Assembly (NCBI GenBank): GCA_013911715.1
Contig: JACEST010000032.1
Coordinates: 1 to 15,883 of the forward strand
Length of the DNA stretch: 15,883 bases
Direction of reading: 5' to 3'
Source: Sphingopyxis sp.
GTDB lineage: Bacteria; Pseudomonadota; Alphaproteobacteria; Sphingomonadales; Sphingomonadaceae
The stretch's first letter is position 1. Every line of letters starts with the position of its first letter. Positions 13,457 through 15,883 of this stretch are shown here, piece by piece. Under the pieces are notes generated by a model that saw only the letters and a program-made list of their open reading frames with translations, did not search any database and was not told where the DNA came from. Both the position numbers and the translations under genes were made by a program.

Positions 13457-13473
13457 TTGGGAAAATTTCCCAA
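13457..13473. promoter_or_regulatory. Perfect palindrome, candidate PspF enhancer site
   Basis: TTGGGAAAATTTCCCAA is a 17-base palindrome with 8-bp arms. Its centre lies about 108 bases upstream of the predicted sigma-54 start, a normal enhancer distance, and only 10 bases before the pspF ATG. In E. coli PspF sites upstream of pspA overlap the pspF promoter and give negative autoregulation; the same arrangement fits here, though I infer the binding. Confidence 0.5.
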
Positions 13474-13482
13474 GTGGTGCGC

Positions 13483-14511
13483 ATGGAACGCGAAACCCAG
13501 TTCATTGGCCAATCGCCGAGCTTTCAGGATGCGGTCGAACGCGCCGCACAGGCAGCCTCGCTTGACCGCCCGGTGCTGGTGATCGGCGAGCGCGGGACGG
13601 GCAAGGAATTGATCGCTGAGCGGCTCCACCGCCTGTCACAGCGCTGGGACAAGCCCTATATCGTCATGAACTGCGCCGCGCTGCCCGAAACATTGATCGA
13701 GAGCGAGCTGTTCGGGCACGAGGCGGGGGCCTTCACCGGCGCAACGCGCAGCCGCGCCGGGCGGTTTGAAGAGGCCGATGGCGGCACTTTGTTCCTCGAC
13801 GAGCTTGCCACCCTGTCGATGGCGGCGCAGGAACGGCTGCTGCGCGCGGTCGAATATGGCGAGGTGACGCGCGTCGGATCGTCGCGCCCGATCCGCGTCG
13901 ATGTGCGCATTGTCGCGGCGACCAACGAGCATCTGCCGGCGCTCGCCGATGCGCACAAATTCCGCGCCGACCTGCTCGACCGGCTGTCGTTCGAGGTCAT
14001 CACCCTGCCCCCGCTGCGCGTGCGCGAGGGCGACATATCCGAGCTCGCCACCTATTTTGGCCAGCGCATGGCCGCCGAGCTGGGCTGGGACGAATGGCCG
14101 GGCTTCGGCGCGCGCGCGATGGCGGCGCTCGAGGGGCATGATTGGCCGGGCAATGTCCGCGAACTGCGCAACTGCGTCGAGCGCGCGGTCTATCGCTGGC
14201 GCGAGCCCGAGCGGCCGGTCGATGTGGTCGAATTTGACCCCTTCGCCAGCCCCTGGGCCCCGCGCGGCACGTTGAAGCCCGCCAACGACGTCGCCGCCCC
14301 CGCCGCCGATGCCGCCGCCTCACCGCCGACCGCGCCGTCAGGCAGCGTCAGCGACCTGCGCGCGGCGGTCGATGGTTATGAACGCTCGATATTGGAAGCC
14401 ACCATGGCGCGCTGCCGCTTCAACCAGAAAGTCGCGGCGGAGGCATTGGGGCTAAGCTACGACCAGATCCGCCATGCGTTGAAGAAGCATGGGTTGAATC
14501 AGACGGGGTAG
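13483..14511 (+). CDS. pspF: PspF, sigma-54-dependent activator of the phage-shock operon
   Basis: The 342-residue protein is a sigma-54 enhancer-binding AAA+ ATPase without an N-terminal receiver or sensor domain, as in PspF. Visible are Walker A GERGTGKE (35-42), the GAFTGA loop that contacts sigma-54 (82-87), Walker B LFLDE with Asp106-Glu107, and KFRADLLDRLSF with the arginine-finger region. A Fis-type helix-turn-helix lies at about 314-338 (NQKVAAEALGLSYDQIRHAL). Between the ATPase and the DNA-binding domain is an unusually long Ala/Pro-rich linker (about residues 260-290). The ATG at 13483 matches the start of the family. The gene is divergent from the operon it should control; PspA would hold it inactive until membrane stress. 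Confidence 0.94.
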   Translation: MERETQFIGQSPSFQDAVERAAQAASLDRPVLVIGERGTGKELIAERLHRLSQRWDKPYIVMNCAALPETLIESELFGHEAGAFTGATRSRAGRFEEADGGTLFLDELATLSMAAQERLLRAVEYGEVTRVGSSRPIRVDVRIVAATNEHLPALADAHKFRADLLDRLSFEVITLPPLRVREGDISELATYFGQRMAAELGWDEWPGFGARAMAALEGHDWPGNVRELRNCVERAVYRWREPERPVDVVEFDPFASPWAPRGTLKPANDVAAPAADAAASPPTAPSGSVSDLRAAVDGYERSILEATMARCRFNQKVAAEALGLSYDQIRHALKKHGLNQTG

Positions 14512-14636
14512 ATAATTGATGTAAGTAGGAGATGCCGGCTTTCAGCGTGCAGTTCGCGCGCGCCGTGTGGCGGTAAGTGGGTGGTTTTCGGACATTTCTG
14601 CTGATATGGCCGCGAACAGACAAGAGGAGTGTACAG

Positions 14637-15500
14637 GTGATCCTTTTCTTGAAGGTGGCCAGAAAGTTATTGTGCGGCCTACTAGTTGCATGGGCGGCCA
14701 ATGGGTCGACCGCCTATGCGGCGTCAAACCTTGATGGCACCGTGTTTGCGGACCTCGGGCTCAATTGTAGGGTAGTTGACCCCAAAGGCGCTCAAGGAAC
14801 CGTACTGATCGCAATCGACGAACGTCAAAATTCCTCAGTTAGATTCGAAATTTCGACATTCGGATTAAATAACTTTGTTCCTAATGAAGTCGCCGCAATT
14901 AGTACTTTCCAAGATGAAAGATCTCCGATTGTAAGGCAATTTGAGGCTGTGACCCCTTTGGGCCCGTTGGTATTGCGCTTGCTAAACCGGGACATGAGTT
15001 GGGGTGTTGAACTGGCGCCAGCTGAATGGACGATCCTATCGGGCCCACTGGCAACCGGGCGTTGTTCAGTTGTGAGTTCGTTGCCAGGCGATCTGATTCC
15101 GCTTCTGAGCCACTCGTCCCTAAAAGCAGGCCAAGCGACTGGTATGGGTGGAGTAAATTCGGTGGACCAATGGCAATGGGGGAATCTACAGAAGCAATGC
15201 GCAGTTGTATCTGATACCTCTGAGGCGCGCACGAAACTTAACGTCAATGAGTTGAGTAAATTATCTTACATCGATACAGATGGTACTGTGTTCGAAACGA
15301 ACATAGATTCGATACTAATATCCAGGGATTTCGGGCATGACACAATGTATAGCGTCTTGAAAATTTCCAAAGGTAAGGACGAACTGAGTCTAACTTTCTT
15401 TTTTCGCCAAGGTCGCTTCTGGATTGACGGCCGTCGTCGTACCGGAAATACTACGCCGACTTGGTTCAAGGGGGTCTGTGTCGAAGCCTTAGATGTTTGA
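14637..15500 (+). CDS. Putative exported protein of unknown function
   Basis: I do not recognise this 287-residue product. A GTG start at 14637 is supported by GAGGAG ending 8 bases upstream; a start at 14577 has no such site. Residues 1-28 form a signal peptide (basic KVARK, hydrophobic core, cut near AYA/AS). The mature part has four cysteines, in NCRVVD, GRCSVV, KQCAVV and GVCVEA, enough for two disulfides in the periplasm. The rest is a mixed, beta-rich, soluble-looking sequence with no repeats. Its G+C is clearly lower than that of the surrounding genes and it uses AT-ending codons freely (aat, att, gat, tta). It lies next to an IS element, so horizontal acquisition is likely. Confidence 0.75.
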   Translation: MILFLKVARKLLCGLLVAWAANGSTAYAASNLDGTVFADLGLNCRVVDPKGAQGTVLIAIDERQNSSVRFEISTFGLNNFVPNEVAAISTFQDERSPIVRQFEAVTPLGPLVLRLLNRDMSWGVELAPAEWTILSGPLATGRCSVVSSLPGDLIPLLSHSSLKAGQATGMGGVNSVDQWQWGNLQKQCAVVSDTSEARTKLNVNELSKLSYIDTDGTVFETNIDSILISRDFGHDTMYSVLKISKGKDELSLTFFFRQGRFWIDGRRRTGNTTPTWFKGVCVEALDV

Positions 15501-15567
15501 GATTGCGTAAGTCTTCAATTTTCCTAGTGGCTTGCTTCGACGCGAATGACCGCAATGGGGTCGATTG

Positions 15568-15580
15568 TGTTGAAAAACCC
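15568..15580. other. Possible IS element terminus
   Basis: The bases TGTTGAAAAACCC resemble the ends of IS1182-like elements as I remember them, and lie 57 bases beyond the transposase stop. The other end of the element is outside the window, so the inverted repeat and target duplication cannot be confirmed. Confidence 0.3.
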
Positions 15581-15631
15581 GCGTCTGAGGCTGGCGCTGG
15601 CGCGATCCTGATCGTGTCACTGAGGCTTGGG

Positions 15632-15647
15632 CCCCGCTTATGCGGGG
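15632..15647 (-). other. Hairpin over the transposase stop codon
   Basis: CCCCGC (15632-15637) and GCGGGG (15642-15647) pair around TTAT, which contains the transposase stop codon on the minus strand. No T-tract follows in either direction, so it is probably a mild mRNA 3' structure and not a full terminator. Confidence 0.4.
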
Positions 15648-15883
15648 GCTGGGGTGGCTGGCATGGGGATCAGCTTGGCCATCTTGCGGAGGTTTTGGGC
15701 GGTGGCGGCGAGGAGGAACTCGTCTCTTGCGCCGTTTGGACCTCGCAGGCGCAGGCGATCCATCCTGAGGATGCGCTTGAGGTGCGCGAACAGCATCTCG
15801 ACCTTCTTTCGCTGGCGGCGTGAGACCAGATACGCATCGGTCGTGGCGATATCGCGGGCGAGATCCCGGGCGCCCTCGTGGAC
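15638..15883 (-). CDS. IS1182-family transposase, C-terminal part (cut by window edge)
   Basis: The 81 visible residues are the C-terminus of a DDE transposase. The run SRRQRKKVEMLFAHLKRIL, followed by LRLRGPNGARDEFLLAATAQNLRKMAKL, is the typical end of IS1182-family transposases and includes the glutamate of the catalytic triad region (KKVEMLF). The reading frame is open to the window edge without damage, so the gene may be intact outside. It lies on the minus strand, converging on the low-G+C exported-protein gene, and marks the start of accessory DNA. I infer the family from the tail only. Confidence 0.85.
   Translation of the reverse strand, partial: VHEGARDLARDIATTDAYLVSRRQRKKVEMLFAHLKRILRMDRLRLRGPNGARDEFLLAATAQNLRKMAKLIPMPATPAPA

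Overview
The window is high-GC chromosomal DNA from an alphaproteobacterium, most likely a sphingomonad such as Sphingopyxis. This is inferred from the Suv3-like helicase / S4 protein / FdxA order, the style of ClpP and ClpX, a large Oar-like TonB-dependent receptor with a carboxypeptidase-regulatory-like N-terminus, and the Psp cluster. No rRNA, tRNA or CRISPR array was found.

Layout. Positions 1-614 hold no convincing gene; they carry a long imperfect inverted repeat (about 46-300), a partial second copy (381-457) and a short tandem repeat. A plus-strand housekeeping block follows: Suv3-like helicase (615-3335), overlapping S4-domain RNA-binding protein (3332-3664), seven-iron ferredoxin fdxA (3716-4054), clpP (4157-4789) and clpX (4971-6239). 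A 1132-residue TonB-dependent receptor (6512-9910) ends at a strong, probably bidirectional terminator (9932-9961), which faces a minus-strand sufE (9967-10377).

The most interesting part is the phage-shock cluster at 10506-14511. pspF (13483-14511, plus) is divergent from a minus-strand operon: a 57-codon small gene, an intrinsic terminator, pspA, pspB, pspC, and four small single-pass membrane proteins with coiled-coil tails. The intergenic region has a sigma-54 type -24/-12 element pointing at the operon and palindromes placed as PspF sites would be. The four small proteins look like two alternating types (A1-B1-A2-B2), which suggests duplication of a two-gene cassette of PspB-like proteins. 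The last member is shortened and abuts a paired REP-like repeat (10419-10502).

The right end is accessory. A secreted protein of unknown function (14637-15500) has visibly lower G+C than its neighbours. It is followed by the C-terminal 81 residues of an IS1182-family transposase that runs off the window on the minus strand.

Taken together, the left half serves RNA metabolism, iron-sulfur electron transfer and ClpXP proteolysis. The middle serves outer-membrane uptake and Fe-S assembly. The right half is an envelope-stress module under a PspF/sigma-54 switch.
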